This document shows positions 1-11,000 of a stretch of DNA of 64,000 nt, piece by piece. The number at the start of each line of letters is the position of its first letter. Position 1 is the first letter of the stretch. Made by a program: the position numbers and the translations under genes. This stretch comes from WFQV01 sp964611145. GTDB lineage: Bacteria; Bacteroidota; Ignavibacteria; Ignavibacteriales; Melioribacteraceae. Under the pieces are notes generated by a model. The model did not search any database. It was not told where the DNA came from and saw only the letters and a program-made list of their open reading frames with translations. The stretch covers positions 1-64,000 of the forward strand of contig CAZSYM010000010.1 in assembly GCA_964611145.1 (NCBI GenBank), written 5' to 3'.

Positions 1-42
1 GAGAGCTAAAAAAGCTAACGATATAATTATTTTGATGAGCAT
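1..42 (-). CDS. possible 5' end of an exported protein, cut by window edge
   Basis: Reading the minus strand from an ATG at 42 gives 14 open codons (MLIKIIISLAFLAL) running off the window. A lysine followed by an unbroken hydrophobic stretch looks like the start of a signal peptide. I see no clear ribosome binding site upstream, and 14 codons are too few to name a product. The call rests on composition only and could be chance in AT-rich DNA. Confidence 0.25.
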   Translation of the reverse strand, partial: MLIKIIISLAFLAL

Positions 43-255
43 TGTTTTAATACTTCATGTTAAAAATATTTTGCTGTTATAATTTCCCATGTGCATTGTT
101 AATTAAAATCTTTTGTTTTCGAGACTTTCTTTTTGTATCTGCTGTAAATTTGTATCCCCCTCGAAATATTCTTTTCTTTTTACATTTCAAATATAAATAT
201 AAAGAAGGAGAGAAATAGAGTATTTGGAAAGTAGTTGCTTAAAGATATAAAATTG
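43..255. other. AT-rich intergenic region
   Basis: About 210 bases without a convincing open frame between the edge ORF and the tRNA. It is AT-rich with several T tracts. I see no repeat, RNA gene or clear promoter. It may hold the promoter of the edge ORF and the trailer of the tRNA. Confidence 0.4.
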
Positions 256-344
256 CGGAGAGAGAGGGATTCGAACCCTCGGACCACCTTACGGCAGTCA
301 ACGGTTTTCGAGACCGCCCCGTTCAACCACTCCGGCATCTCTCC
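256..344 (-). tRNA. tRNA-Ser(CGA)
   Basis: On the minus strand an 89-base cloverleaf begins GGAGAGATGCCGG and ends with the T arm GGTTCGAATCC and acceptor strand TCTCTCC. The seven-base acceptor stem (GGAGAGA/TCTCTCC) pairs fully. The anticodon stem GCGGT/ACCGT encloses the loop CTCGAAA, giving anticodon CGA, which reads UCG serine codons. A long variable arm follows, as expected of a class II serine tRNA. The discriminator base is G and the 3' CCA is not encoded, since CAA follows, so CCA would be added after transcription. Confidence 0.96.
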
Positions 345-548
345 GTTTTTAAGAACTCTTGAAAATTTTTAATTGCAAATATATTGTAACATTTTAGGAC
401 AGACAAGTTTTCTCTTTCTTTTTTATTTTTCATGGGCAAAAAGACAAAAATTCCCGAACAAATCTTTCCTAAAACTCTTGTAATAGAAATTTAAAAATGT
501 TAACTTAAAATCCTTATTAGTGCTTTTATTGTTAACAATAGTTTTGCA

Positions 549-3224
549 GTGGGGAAAATATATAAAGTGAAACAGACGAGTGCCCGACGCGAACGAAAAA
601 GTATTAGTTTAACCTTCGCATTTTTGTTTTTGTTTCTTAGCTCAAGCCTTTTCGGTGGGAACGTTTTGATTTCCGCTACCGGCGGAATTAAGGGGAAAGT
701 TGTTGATGAAAAGGGAAAGCCTTTGATTGCCGCCAATGTTATTATTAAGGGAACCAATAAAGGTGCCTCCACCGATTATGAGGGACGATTTGTAATCAGG
801 GGACTTTCCGCTGGAACATATCAAGTGAAAGTTTCTTATGTGGGTTACAAGAGCATAACAAAACCCGTAAAAGTCATTGCGGGGAAATTGATTTTTATTG
901 AGTTCCGACTTGTTCCCGAATCGTTTAAAATTGGTGGAATTGTCGTAACCGCCAAGGAGGATTTACTCCCGACGGATGTGGAATCCAAGACGAACATATC
1001 TTCCGGCGAGATAGAACACTTTCAGGCGACGAGTTTGAAGGACGTTTTGGATTTGGTCCCCGGTGTGCAAAAGACGGCAAACCCCGGGCTTAATAAGACC
1101 AGTCAAATTGCTGTTCGAGGAGATGAAACCGACAGGCTTTCCGCTTTCGGAACAAAGATAATTATTGACGGCGAACCGATTTCCAACAACGCCAATCTTC
1201 AGTTCGAAGCATTGACCGGTTCCAAATTCGGCGGAAACAGTATGGGAGGAAGCGTGGATTTGCGCTTGATTCCCGCGGATAATTTGCAATCCGTTTCTGT
1301 TATTACCGGTATGCCTTCCGTTCGTTACGGCGATTTTACAAATGGAATAATAGAGTTAAAAACAAAACGCGGTGCTCGTCCCAATAGAATAAAGGTAAAA
1401 ACCAATCCCAACACTTCCGAGGCTAATATCGGCGGGGGTTTCGCCCTCGGCATGAATTCTTTGAGCTACAATCTTAACGTCGCACGCAGTCAAAGAGATT
1501 TGCGAATTAGTGGGGACGAATACACTCGCTATACGGGACAAATTGTTTATTCCACTTTGGGATTTGATAAAAAATGGGAAGCCAATTATAAGATTCATGG
1601 TCAAGCGGTGTACGACGAGGAAGAACCGCGCAATGATTTGCGTCTTACCAATAATTATAATCGTGGCTTTACGATTGGATTTAACACGTGGGGAAAAATC
1701 AAACCGTTTAACGATGTTTCCCATTTTTATTACAATGCTTATGTGAGCATGGAACGCGTTAATTCCCGCAAAAGTCATCTTGTTTCCGATTATGTGATTA
1801 CTCCGCAAGGAGATACTTTGGCTTCCTATATCGGAGTGTTGCAGAACAAAGGGATTCAATGGACTTCCGGCGGGAGATTCGAATGGCAGAATGTTTTCTT
1901 TACGGGAGATTATATACACAAATTTTTGGCTGGCACGGAAGTAGAATACGATGCCAATACGGGTGAGGGTGTAGTGTTCGATACTTTGTTTAATTATTAT
2001 GGCGTTGATTCCAAGAAGCGTCCCTATACTTTCGATTCTATCCCCGGGCAACTTTTGTGGAGTCTCTACGCTGAAGATAAAATCACGGGACATTTGCTTT
2101 TCGATTTTTCTTTTATGTTTGGCTTCCGTTACGAAATGTATCGTCCGTATAAGTTTAATTTATCGGGCTTGTGGGGCGATGGGAATTTGGTGGAATCTCA
2201 TCAAGGGACGTTTTTTAATCCCCGTTTGAGTTTGTTGCTTTATTTGTCCAAGAAAAATCAGCTTAGAATCAACTTGGGACGCAGTTCCAAGTCGCCTCCC
2301 ATGAGTACCATTTATCCACCGCCCGAAATTATGGTCTGGCGTAATCCGGTGGATAGTACGTTGGAATATTTTAAGTATGACAAGCATTTACCGGATTTGA
2401 AAGGCTATCAAGCTTCTCAGGCGGAAATTTCCTTCGACCAAAAAATTTCTAATGTGTTGGGAATTACTTTAACGGCATATTATCGTGAAAGGAAAAATCA
2501 ACCTAAAGGTGTTATACATCCCATTTTCAAGGAGGTGGATGTTAACGGAAAGAAACAGGTTTATTATGTCGATTATTATTATTTGAGTGCTAATATCGGG
2601 AAACATTTCAGTAAGGGAATAGAATTTTCCATACGAACTGCAAAGATTAAGCCGCTTAATATGAACTTCAAAATCACGGGCTCTTATAGCTATAGCCTTT
2701 CTCCCAGTATAGGGTTTGGATATAGTCGATATCCTGATACGACTATAGGACAGTACCCGAATTACCATGTGCCCGGAGTATCGGTTGATACCGTTATGGG
2801 GTGGACTTATCCTCAAAGCGGAAAATGGAAAGATAGATTCCAAATCAATTATTATGTTAAGTACACTAATCGACAATTGGGGATGTGGGTTACTTTGCGT
2901 GCCGAACAGCTAATCAAAAACCGTTATCAATATTTTAGTCTTCCTCCTGTCGATTATTCCAAATTAAGCGAAAAAGCTTTGGCGGTGCGTCGTTTTCAGG
3001 AAGCAATTTTCGCAAAGCCCGTTAAATGGTTGTTTACTTTGAACGTTTCCAAATCCTTATTTAAAGGTGCGGAGGTTTCCTTCTATGTGAATAATTTCCT
3101 TGACGATCCTGCTATCTGGAGATATTACAGTATAACTTCGGGCAGGGAAGTGGAACAATCGAGAAATCCCAATCTCTTTTACGGCATAGAGTTTAGTATG
3201 ATATTAGATAAAATATTCAGATAA
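549..3224 (+). CDS. TonB-dependent receptor with carboxypeptidase-regulatory domain
   Basis: This is an outer-membrane, TonB-powered transporter of about 890 residues. An N-terminal basic and hydrophobic signal (to about residue 40) is followed by a carboxypeptidase-regulatory-like beta-sandwich (about 46-125, GKVVDEKGKPLIAANV). Next come a TonB-box-like IVVTA (131-135), a plug domain (about 140-260) and a long beta-barrel rich in aromatic/glycine strands that ends in FSMILDKIFR. No ATG start is available. GTG at 549 gives the longest frame, and GTG at 567 (before KQTSARRERK) is equally plausible, with a GGGGAAA purine stretch upstream. It is followed after one base by the lipoprotein gene, so the two are surely cotranscribed. 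The substrate cannot be read from sequence. The neighbouring iron-sulfur/HMA-like/ABC genes make a metal or metal complex a reasonable inference. Confidence 0.9.
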   Translation: MGKIYKVKQTSARRERKSISLTFAFLFLFLSSSLFGGNVLISATGGIKGKVVDEKGKPLIAANVIIKGTNKGASTDYEGRFVIRGLSAGTYQVKVSYVGYKSITKPVKVIAGKLIFIEFRLVPESFKIGGIVVTAKEDLLPTDVESKTNISSGEIEHFQATSLKDVLDLVPGVQKTANPGLNKTSQIAVRGDETDRLSAFGTKIIIDGEPISNNANLQFEALTGSKFGGNSMGGSVDLRLIPADNLQSVSVITGMPSVRYGDFTNGIIELKTKRGARPNRIKVKTNPNTSEANIGGGFALGMNSLSYNLNVARSQRDLRISGDEYTRYTGQIVYSTLGFDKKWEANYKIHGQAVYDEEEPRNDLRLTNNYNRGFTIGFNTWGKIKPFNDVSHFYYNAYVSMERVNSRKSHLVSDYVITPQGDTLASYIGVLQNKGIQWTSGGRFEWQNVFFTGDYIHKFLAGTEVEYDANTGEGVVFDTLFNYYGVDSKKRPYTFDSIPGQLLWSLYAEDKITGHLLFDFSFMFGFRYEMYRPYKFNLSGLWGDGNLVESHQGTFFNPRLSLLLYLSKKNQLRINLGRSSKSPPMSTIYPPPEIMVWRNPVDSTLEYFKYDKHLPDLKGYQASQAEISFDQKISNVLGITLTAYYRERKNQPKGVIHPIFKEVDVNGKKQVYYVDYYYLSANIGKHFSKGIEFSIRTAKIKPLNMNFKITGSYSYSLSPSIGFGYSRYPDTTIGQYPNYHVPGVSVDTVMGWTYPQSGKWKDRFQINYYVKYTNRQLGMWVTLRAEQLIKNRYQYFSLPPVDYSKLSEKALAVRRFQEAIFAKPVKWLFTLNVSKSLFKGAEVSFYVNNFLDDPAIWRYYSITSGREVEQSRNPNLFYGIEFSMILDKIFR

Positions 3225-3225
3225 A

Positions 3226-4350
3226 ATGAAAAAGAATTTTTTTGTGTTTTTAATTGTAGCGATTGTGTCGGCATTTATTTCATGCCAGGAAGAACCGCCT
3301 GTTGCCGTGGACGGCAATGCCGAACTGATAGTGCATGCCGTTTGGGATACGAGCCGTGTGGATTCCGTTCATGCTTATGCCCCTTTGGCGTATGCTAAAA
3401 TGATTCTTTCGTCCGAATACGGTGTTTCTATTAAATATGCGGATGCCAATGGTGTTTTGGATGCCAAGGGTATCCCTTCGGCAGTTTATCAGATTTCCGC
3501 TCGAGCTCCTTTGCCCGGAGATTCCACGGTTGCTATTGTGGGGAATATTAAAAATGTTGAAGTAAACAGTGGACATGTGGCGGAAGTTGTTATAGAAGCC
3601 GAGCCGGTTTCGGCTAAAGGTATTGCCATTAACGAATTATACGTGGGTGGACCTGTTAATAACATTTACTTTTTCTACGATCAATTTATAGAACTTTACA
3701 ATAGTAGCGATAGTGTGAAATATCTGGACGGCATGGAAGTTTTCCGAATTTCTGCTACCAGACCCGTTTGTTCGGATCCTTACGCTCCCAAAGTGGGAGA
3801 CCCTGGCTCGGATTGGGGGGAAAACGGAACAATAGACGGCGTTACTTACGCATTTAAATTCCCCGGAAAACCTGGTGAGAAGAATTATCCCTTCCCGCCT
3901 AAAACTTTTCTTGTCCTTGCCCAGGATGCTTATGATCATCGCCAAAGTGTTTCTACAAGTATAGATTTGAGTCATGCGGATTGGGAATTTGTAAATCAAC
4001 TTTCCGCGACGGATTTTGATAATCCCAACGTGCCCAATCTTACGAATATGTTGGATTGCCGTACCACGGATTTTATGATTAGTTTGACTGCGGATATTGT
4101 GATAATAGCGGATGGACGCGATACGACCTTTACCGATGGTATTGATATTGATACTATTATTGACGGCGTGGAATATCAATCGAGCGGAAATAAAAGAATT
4201 ACACTGGACGATAGAATAGATCGCGGGTGGGTGCAAAGTCCCCCGAAATATAGCGGACAATCCATGCAAAGGCGCCAGCCGGGAGTGGATACGAACGACG
4301 GAACACTTGATTGGGAAATTTTACCTCATCCTACACCGGGTTATCAGTAA
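3226..4350 (+). CDS. surface lipoprotein, DUF4876-like
   Basis: A 374-residue predicted lipoprotein. The signal peptide MKKNFFVFLIVAIVSAFISC ends in a lipobox-type cysteine at about residue 20, followed by QEEPP. A small beta domain (about 30-125) precedes a domain opening INELYVGGPVNNIYFFYDQF (about 132 on). That segment resembles the lamin-tail-like fold of DUF4876 proteins, which accompany TonB receptors in Bacteroidota; the family name is from memory. The C-terminal part has IDGVEYQSSGNKRITLDDR and a terminal QRRQPGVDTNDGTLDWE, also lamin-tail-like. Its place between a TonB receptor and an outer-membrane barrel suggests a substrate-capturing partner of the receptor. Its stop TAA overlaps the next gene's ATG (TAATG), indicating translational coupling. 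Confidence 0.8.
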   Translation: MKKNFFVFLIVAIVSAFISCQEEPPVAVDGNAELIVHAVWDTSRVDSVHAYAPLAYAKMILSSEYGVSIKYADANGVLDAKGIPSAVYQISARAPLPGDSTVAIVGNIKNVEVNSGHVAEVVIEAEPVSAKGIAINELYVGGPVNNIYFFYDQFIELYNSSDSVKYLDGMEVFRISATRPVCSDPYAPKVGDPGSDWGENGTIDGVTYAFKFPGKPGEKNYPFPPKTFLVLAQDAYDHRQSVSTSIDLSHADWEFVNQLSATDFDNPNVPNLTNMLDCRTTDFMISLTADIVIIADGRDTTFTDGIDIDTIIDGVEYQSSGNKRITLDDRIDRGWVQSPPKYSGQSMQRRQPGVDTNDGTLDWEILPHPTPGYQ

Positions 4351-5798
4351 TGCTTATGAAAAAAGTATTTTACATATTGCTTTTTGCTTTTACGAGTTCG
4401 CTGCTTGCACAGCAAAGTCGCTTAAATTCCATGGGAGGAATAAGCTATTCCGTGTTGGACGTCGATTCCCGATTTGATATTTATAACTTCGGGGAAAATC
4501 CTGCATGGCTCCCCTTGGGAAGAACACAGCAACGTTTGGAAATTAACCCTTCCGCCGTTGTGGGCTGGGGGAATTATCACAGACGTTTTGAGGCGGACGG
4601 CATTTCAAATTATGATGCCTCTTTTGTGGGGTTTAAACCGTTAGGTGCAAGTGGAACTTTTAAAGGCGCCGCATATTATAATTACGACGTGCGCCGCGGG
4701 TATAATCGCTCGTTAATTTATAATCCTTATAGTGGAGCTTCGTATCGTTTTACCGATACCACACGCGGAAATTTCCGCTACAATGGTCCCACATTCGAAT
4801 TCAGTCATGGCATTCGCCTTTATAAAAACCTCTTTTTCGGAGCCACTGTAAATTATCAGATACTTGACGGGTTGAAGGATGTTTATACTTACGCTCAAAC
4901 TCTTTACCGCAATGTTTCTGGGAAAATCGGGCTGGCGTATAAATTTTCCGATTCGTTCGCATTGGGATTTTATTATTCTTCTTTCGATGTTCAAGAAAGA
5001 ATAGAGGCAAGCGACGTTAATCTTTTAACCGTTAGAACATATTTGTATCGCGGAGAGAAATATAAAATAGAATTGAGGGGGAGTAGCCCGAAGTTTAAAA
5101 TAAAAAGCGAAGGTGCTTCCTTTAATTTTCAAGCGTATTGGAAGCCAGGGAAAAAATTTGAAGTCGGTTTTAAGAGTCGCTATTTCTTTTCCCGCGATAA
5201 ATTTCTTTTCCCGCGTAATAGTTTGATTGACGACGAGGACGGATATGCAAGCTTCGGTAAGATTTCTGCCGAATTACGAGGGCGTTGGATTTATTCCGAT
5301 AAAATGGTGTTGGGTCTTCGCGCGGGATTTGAGAATGATAACAGCTGGACTAAAAATTCCAAGCTGAATTTATTGGTCTGGAAATGGAAATTGTCGGAAG
5401 CATTTGCCGGAGCGGGAGCTTCCTATTCTTTCGGACGCTTGCTCTTTGCCGGTGAATACGAGGCTCACTTTTTAATGGCGGATTCTAATAAATACATCGA
5501 CCATATTTTTAACAGTCCTCAAGCCTTGAACCATGTTTTAAGAATCGGCACGGAGTATATGATAAGCAATAAATTTGCCTTGAGAGCGGGAATACGTTCC
5601 GAATATTTGCCTCACGATTTTGTTTATGGGAGAGATAAAACATTTCTCTCCGTTCTTACTTTGGGGAGTTTCTTTAAACTTTCCGATTCGTTTGAATTAG
5701 AACCCGAACTTGAGTATATTTTTATTCGAAATGACGAAGCTAAGGAAAAACGAGATACATTCGGATTTTTTGTAACTCTTAGATTTTACGAGTTTTAA
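4350..5798 (+). CDS. outer-membrane beta-barrel protein of the receptor operon
   Basis: About 482 residues from ATG 4350 (or ATG 4356, MKKVFYILL), inside the TAATG overlap with the upstream lipoprotein stop. A signal peptide ends near AFTSSLLAQ. The rest is a repeating amphipathic beta pattern (for example FFGATVNYQI and FALGFYYSSFD) ending in FFVTLRFYEF, whose terminal aromatic residue is typical of outer-membrane barrels. I do not recognise a characterised family. It resembles the DUF6850-type barrels that I recall next to DUF4876 lipoproteins. A structural or porin-like role in the same uptake complex is inference. Confidence 0.75.
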   Translation: MLMKKVFYILLFAFTSSLLAQQSRLNSMGGISYSVLDVDSRFDIYNFGENPAWLPLGRTQQRLEINPSAVVGWGNYHRRFEADGISNYDASFVGFKPLGASGTFKGAAYYNYDVRRGYNRSLIYNPYSGASYRFTDTTRGNFRYNGPTFEFSHGIRLYKNLFFGATVNYQILDGLKDVYTYAQTLYRNVSGKIGLAYKFSDSFALGFYYSSFDVQERIEASDVNLLTVRTYLYRGEKYKIELRGSSPKFKIKSEGASFNFQAYWKPGKKFEVGFKSRYFFSRDKFLFPRNSLIDDEDGYASFGKISAELRGRWIYSDKMVLGLRAGFENDNSWTKNSKLNLLVWKWKLSEAFAGAGASYSFGRLLFAGEYEAHFLMADSNKYIDHIFNSPQALNHVLRIGTEYMISNKFALRAGIRSEYLPHDFVYGRDKTFLSVLTLGSFFKLSDSFELEPELEYIFIRNDEAKEKRDTFGFFVTLRFYEF

Positions 5799-5812
5799 TC
5801 GGAGGAAATAAT

Positions 5813-8035
5813 ATGAAAAAAATTTTTACTGTTTTACTTCTGACTGCTTCGTTGATGAGCGCTCAAACGTGGCATCGAGTCTGTAAAAACACATTTCCGC
5901 CTTTGGGTAAAGTCTTCTTTGTCGATGAAAATACAGGATATATTGCGGGTTCCAATGCTACCATTTTGAAGACTACAGACGGAGGGAATACCTGGTTTGA
6001 ACCGGCTTCCTCCATGCCGGTGGATAATCAGCTTTATAGCGTTTTCTTTTTGAATGAAAATGTGGGATATGCCGGTGGTTCCAAGGATGTTATTTTGAAA
6101 ACGACGGACGGCGGTGTTACATGGGGAAAATTGAAATATTCCGGTGTCAACGGCACCGTGCGAGGAATCTATTTTTCGGATGAAAATACCGGTTGGATAC
6201 TTTCTTCTACGTCGAGTGCGGCACAGGTGGCAAAAACTACAAACGGTGGTGCAACATGGACAACCGTGCTTAATCACAATGGCGGTGATTTGGAAGATAT
6301 GTCTTTCTCCTCCGCTGGTGTGGGCGTTTGTTCCGGTGGTGGAACGGGGAGATTGGATATTTACTATACCAAAGATGGCGATACATGGGAAAAAGGTTCT
6401 ATAGAAGGTGGTTTGCCCCCTGTCTATACTCGTACGGACGCCCGGGGAATTTATATGACTGATGCGGATACAGCCCACATTGTTGGTTGGGGCTCCCGTG
6501 CCGCGGGATTGCAACCGTCGATTCATCTGAAAAGCACCGATGGAGGGAAAACTTGGCGATACGTGACGCAACCCGAAGAGAAAAGAACTTATGTTAATTT
6601 GTTTACCGTGGCTTTTAAGGATGCAAATACTGGATTTGCGGCGGGGGGCAGTTCTTATGAAGGCAGTGTGGTTGTTAAAACTACAGACGCTGGCGAAACG
6701 TGGGAGCGAATTGAAGTGCCCTTGGGCTTTAGCGTCAAAGGGATTGTTGTCAAGGGGAATAAAGTGGTACTTTCGGGATCGGGAGGAAACATAGCGCTTT
6801 CCACTGACTTCGGTAATACGTGGAAACTTGTATCTCCGATTCCCAATTCTACTCTCTATACATTGGATATTGTGAGCGATAAAGTTATCTATGCTTCGGG
6901 TTTCTATGGGCTGGTTTTGAAAACAACCGATGGTGGGAAAAATTGGCATGCCGCTTATGCATCTTATGGAAAAGGTTGTCCGACGATTAAACAATTGTTT
7001 TTCCTAAATGAAAACGTTGGTTTTGCAGCAAGGAGCAATATGGCAATTACAAAAACTACCGATGGCGGAGCTACTTGGACTTTGCTCTTTCGTGATACAA
7101 CTTGGACAAGCGCCGTTAATTATGGTGTGTGCTTCGTTGACGAAAACACGGGTTATGTCGTCGGGAAAAGAGGCTCTGGTGTAAGTGCTATTTATAAGAC
7201 AACCGACGGCGGCAATACTTGGGAGGAAAAAGTGGGAACTTTTCCTAACCAGCTTTATGCGGTATGGTTCTCCGATGCTAATCATGGTGTCGTGGTAGGA
7301 AGAGATTTACTCGCTTATTATACGACAGACGGCGGTGCCAATTGGAATGAAGCCGTTATAAATTCTCTTCCTTCCCAGTATGGCGGGATGGATATTAAAA
7401 AGATGAAATTTTTAAATGCTGATTTCGGACTTGCCAGCGGAAAGGCATTGCTTAAAACAACCGATGGCGGTAAGACGTGGGAATATGTGGATATTCCTAT
7501 TCTGGAAAAATCAATTGAATCTATTGCCATTGCCAACGAAAACAAGTGGTATGTTATCGGCTCGAAGTTTATTTTCGTTACCGAAGACGGTGGGGCAAAT
7601 TGGACGGATATTACCAACGCCGATGATATTGAAACAAGATTGCTTTATGATATAGGCGTAGATAATAACGGTAATGTATGGTTTTCCGGTGGCGGAAGTG
7701 AAATTTATACGTCAGCTCCGAGCAAAGTGGAAAGTGTTACCACAGATATACCGCGGGAGTATTCCCTCTCGCAAAACTATCCCAATCCCTTTGGAGAGAA
7801 AGTGGGTGCTAAAACCACAACAATAACTTTTGGAATTAAGATTGGAAGCAATATTCAAATAAAGTTTTACGACGCATTGGGAAGATTGATTAAAACCCTT
7901 GTTAATCAATATTTTGAGTCGGGATATTACAAAATTGATTTAAGCTCCTTAAATTTAAGTAATGGAATTTATTTTTATACTTTGGAAACGAAAGGCAGAA
8001 TATTGATAACGAAAAAATTAGTGGTATTGAATTAA
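5813..8035 (+). CDS. T9SS-secreted YCF48/BNR-repeat beta-propeller protein
   Basis: A 740-residue secreted protein with a short signal peptide (MKKIFTVLLLTASLMSAQ) and a good ribosome site (GGAGGAAATAAT before ATG). I count thirteen repeats of the type LKTTDGGNTW, some degenerate (TKDGDTW, STDFGNTW), typical of YCF48/BNR-type beta-propellers, which may fold as two blades sets. The last 85 or so residues (YSLSQNYPNPFG, then LGRLIKTLVNQ and KKLVVLN) are a type A sorting domain recognised by the type IX secretion system, so the protein should be exported and anchored or released at the cell surface. It lies 14 bases after the barrel gene. Its role is unknown; propellers of this kind usually serve binding or scaffolding. 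Confidence 0.88.
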   Translation: MKKIFTVLLLTASLMSAQTWHRVCKNTFPPLGKVFFVDENTGYIAGSNATILKTTDGGNTWFEPASSMPVDNQLYSVFFLNENVGYAGGSKDVILKTTDGGVTWGKLKYSGVNGTVRGIYFSDENTGWILSSTSSAAQVAKTTNGGATWTTVLNHNGGDLEDMSFSSAGVGVCSGGGTGRLDIYYTKDGDTWEKGSIEGGLPPVYTRTDARGIYMTDADTAHIVGWGSRAAGLQPSIHLKSTDGGKTWRYVTQPEEKRTYVNLFTVAFKDANTGFAAGGSSYEGSVVVKTTDAGETWERIEVPLGFSVKGIVVKGNKVVLSGSGGNIALSTDFGNTWKLVSPIPNSTLYTLDIVSDKVIYASGFYGLVLKTTDGGKNWHAAYASYGKGCPTIKQLFFLNENVGFAARSNMAITKTTDGGATWTLLFRDTTWTSAVNYGVCFVDENTGYVVGKRGSGVSAIYKTTDGGNTWEEKVGTFPNQLYAVWFSDANHGVVVGRDLLAYYTTDGGANWNEAVINSLPSQYGGMDIKKMKFLNADFGLASGKALLKTTDGGKTWEYVDIPILEKSIESIAIANENKWYVIGSKFIFVTEDGGANWTDITNADDIETRLLYDIGVDNNGNVWFSGGGSEIYTSAPSKVESVTTDIPREYSLSQNYPNPFGEKVGAKTTTITFGIKIGSNIQIKFYDALGRLIKTLVNQYFESGYYKIDLSSLNLSNGIYFYTLETKGRILITKKLVVLN

Positions 8036-8064
8036 CATCTAAAAACAATATAGGAGGAAAGCAT

Positions 8065-11000
8065 ATGAAAAAGCTTTCATTATTAATTATGGCGTTGCTC
8101 TTTAGCACCGCTGTAATATTTGCTCAACCTCAGCCTGTATGGGTTACTACTGGGGGCGGTTCATCTTCGGATTACGGTTATGCGGCTACCGTTGATGCCA
8201 ACGGTAATTCTTATGTGACAGGTAAATTTAAAAGTAGCTCTTTCGAACTGGGTAACGGAGTTACAATAGCTGCCGACTATGGAAACTATGATATTTATGT
8301 AGCGGCCTATGATTCAAGCGGCCAGGCTTTGTGGGGAACTGTTGCTGGTGGGCCCAGTGCAGATGAAGGGGATGCTATAGCAGTGGACGGCGATTATGTA
8401 TATGTCGCAGGTGCTTTCTTTAAAGATGCTGTTTTCGGTACGGATACTCTGCATTCCTACGATAACTGGGATGTTTTTATAGCCAAAATTAATGCTTTGA
8501 CCGGTGAGTTTGTGTGGGTTAAGCAAGCATCCAGTACGAATCAAGCAAAGGGACAGGCAATTACTATCGATGCCGATCATAATATTATAGTTGGCGGATA
8601 TTTTGGTTCCAAAAATACTATTGATACGTTGTGGTATGGGGGTAATTCCTTTGTGAGTGGTGGACAAAGAAATGGTTTCTTGCTTAAGATTACTCCCGAT
8701 GGCGCTCTTGTTTGGGCGAAAATCCTTGGCGGTGGTGGTTATACTTATGTAAATGCCATTACTTCTGACGAATCGAATAACATTTATGTTTGTGGTTCTT
8801 ATAAAACCGCCGCTGCAGAGTTTGACGGACTTGTTGCTCCTTATGTAGATGGTTACGAAGCATACGTTGCAAAATATAGCGACGCCGGTGCTGCTGCTTG
8901 GGTGTACGTTATTAATGGTCCTGATGACGAAGGATTGTTTGGAATAGATTATGCATCCAACGTAGTTGCATATACCGGTTACGTTAAAGATACGGCATAT
9001 GTAGGGGAAGATACCACCGTATGGTCGAGTGGCAGGAAGGATTTGGTACTTGGAGCACTTAATGCTGCCGATGGTTCTTATGCAGGAGTTACCGTTGTCG
9101 GTGGCGAAGAAGGTGACGAGAGAGGCTATACCGTCAAAATAATTAGTGACGGAGCCGTTTTTGCCGGTGGATATGAAGAAAGTGACTTTATGATAGGTAG
9201 TGGTAGTGATATAGATACTATCGCAAACGCTGGAAAAAAAGATGCGTTTATCGTGGCTATTGACCCCGAGGGACACTTGCATGGTGGTAATTTCGGTGGT
9301 AATTCCGATGATTATTGTAAAGCTATTAATGAAAACCCAGAAGGTAATATCTACCTGTTTGGGTATTTCAAGAGTAACCCGGCAATTTTCCCGCCCAATA
9401 CCCAAGTTTCCAATCACGGTTCCTATGATATTTGGTTGATGCGTATGGACGTGGAATCTGAACCTACGGAAGCTACAGTTACTTTTGAATGCGATATGAA
9501 TATAAAGATGCTGGAAGGAACTTTTGATCCTAATGCTTCCCATGTTTATGTAAGAGGTTCTTTTAACGGTTGGTCAACCGATAATGAAATGACAGATGGT
9601 GATGGCGATGGAGTTTATACTGCTCATGTTGGCGGGTTGATTCCTGGCGGAGTACTTTATTTCAAATATTTCTATGATAACCCCGATACTTGGGAAGGCG
9701 ATCCTAACAGAGAATATATTGTGCCCGATGGCGGCGGTTATTATTATGATTTCTTTGATAGAGATAGCGTGGCAAATCTTAATAAACATGCTATCACTTT
9801 CCAAGTGGATATGAGTGTTAAACAGCAGGAAGGAACTTTTGACCCCACTGCTTCCCATGTTTATGTGAGAGGTTCCTTTAACGGTTGGGGACAAACCGAG
9901 ATGGCCGATCAGGGGAATTATCTCTATCAGTCTCCTCCCATGGACTTGAGCGAAGGTGATGTCGTTTACTTTAAGTTCTTCTATGATAATCCTGATACGT
10001 GGGAAGGTGACCCGAACAGAGAATATGTTGTGCCTGACCATGATGCTATTGCCGGTCCTTATTGGTTCGATAGAGATAGCGTTGTAAACATAACTGGTAA
10101 TGGAAATATCCTCTTTACTGTGGATATGAGTGTTATGCAAGAGGTTGGAATATTTGATGCGGCAACGGATTCTGTACAATTGCGCGGCGGATTTAATGGC
10201 TGGAGCGATAGCGACCCGGCACGTTCTCACATGGTTCAAAATCCGTTAATACCCACAATGTACACAATTAATGTGCCTTTCGAAAACCAGCCTGTCGGTG
10301 ATATTCTGGAATACAAGTACTATGTTAATCTTGCTAACCCCGGAATTTGGACGGACGGTTGGGAGAGACCTTCCGACCATGGCGGCGGAAACCGTCAAAT
10401 AGAATTCGAAGCTTCGCCCGATCAAACTACAGGGCAAGAATATTTTGCAGATGTTCATCCTTGCCAGGTTATCCCCGCAGGTCAAACGGTTACTATTACT
10501 TTTAACGTTGATATGACTCCTGCAATGGATTCTACCTTGCAAGCTGTACCGTTTAATCCTGCTACGGATACTCTGTACTGGATAGGCGAACAACCTTCCT
10601 TCGTAAGAACTCAGAATTGGGAAGATACGGACGACATGAGAGTTCTGAAATTGACCGATCCTGACGGTGATGGTGTTTATTCTGCAACTCTTTCCGTTAT
10701 AGGTCCTTCCTTTAACTCGTTTGTTTATAGATACGGTTATGTAAGCGCTTCCGACGGCAGCTTTATTCATGAGCCTGCAGGCTTCGGACAATTTGCTTAC
10801 AGAACTCGTTATATTCCGCAAACGGGACCGAGAGCTTTCGTACAACCTTATTCCGCTCCGCAGGATGTATGGACTAATCAGGAAGACAAATCCAATCAAT
10901 GGGAGCCTAATCCTTGCGAAAATTCCGTGAGGAACACGGGCGAGATAGTCAAGACGTTCAGTCTGCAACAAAACTATCCGAACCCGTTTAACCCCACGAC

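Noticed and set aside
5834..6994. Long minus-strand open frame (386 codons) inside the YCF48-repeat gene
   Set aside because: Periodic repeats on the plus strand keep the antisense frame open; the product is cysteine/arginine-rich and without recognisable domains.
5990..7610. Direct repeats resembling a CRISPR or minisatellite
   Set aside because: The repeats are protein-level TTDGGNTW blades of one open frame, diverged at DNA level.
8314..9543. Long minus-strand open frame (409 codons) inside the SBBP-repeat gene
   Set aside because: Antisense shadow of a repeat-rich gene with a good signal peptide, ribosome site and T9SS tail on the plus strand; the antisense product is basic and isoleucine/serine-rich with no domain.
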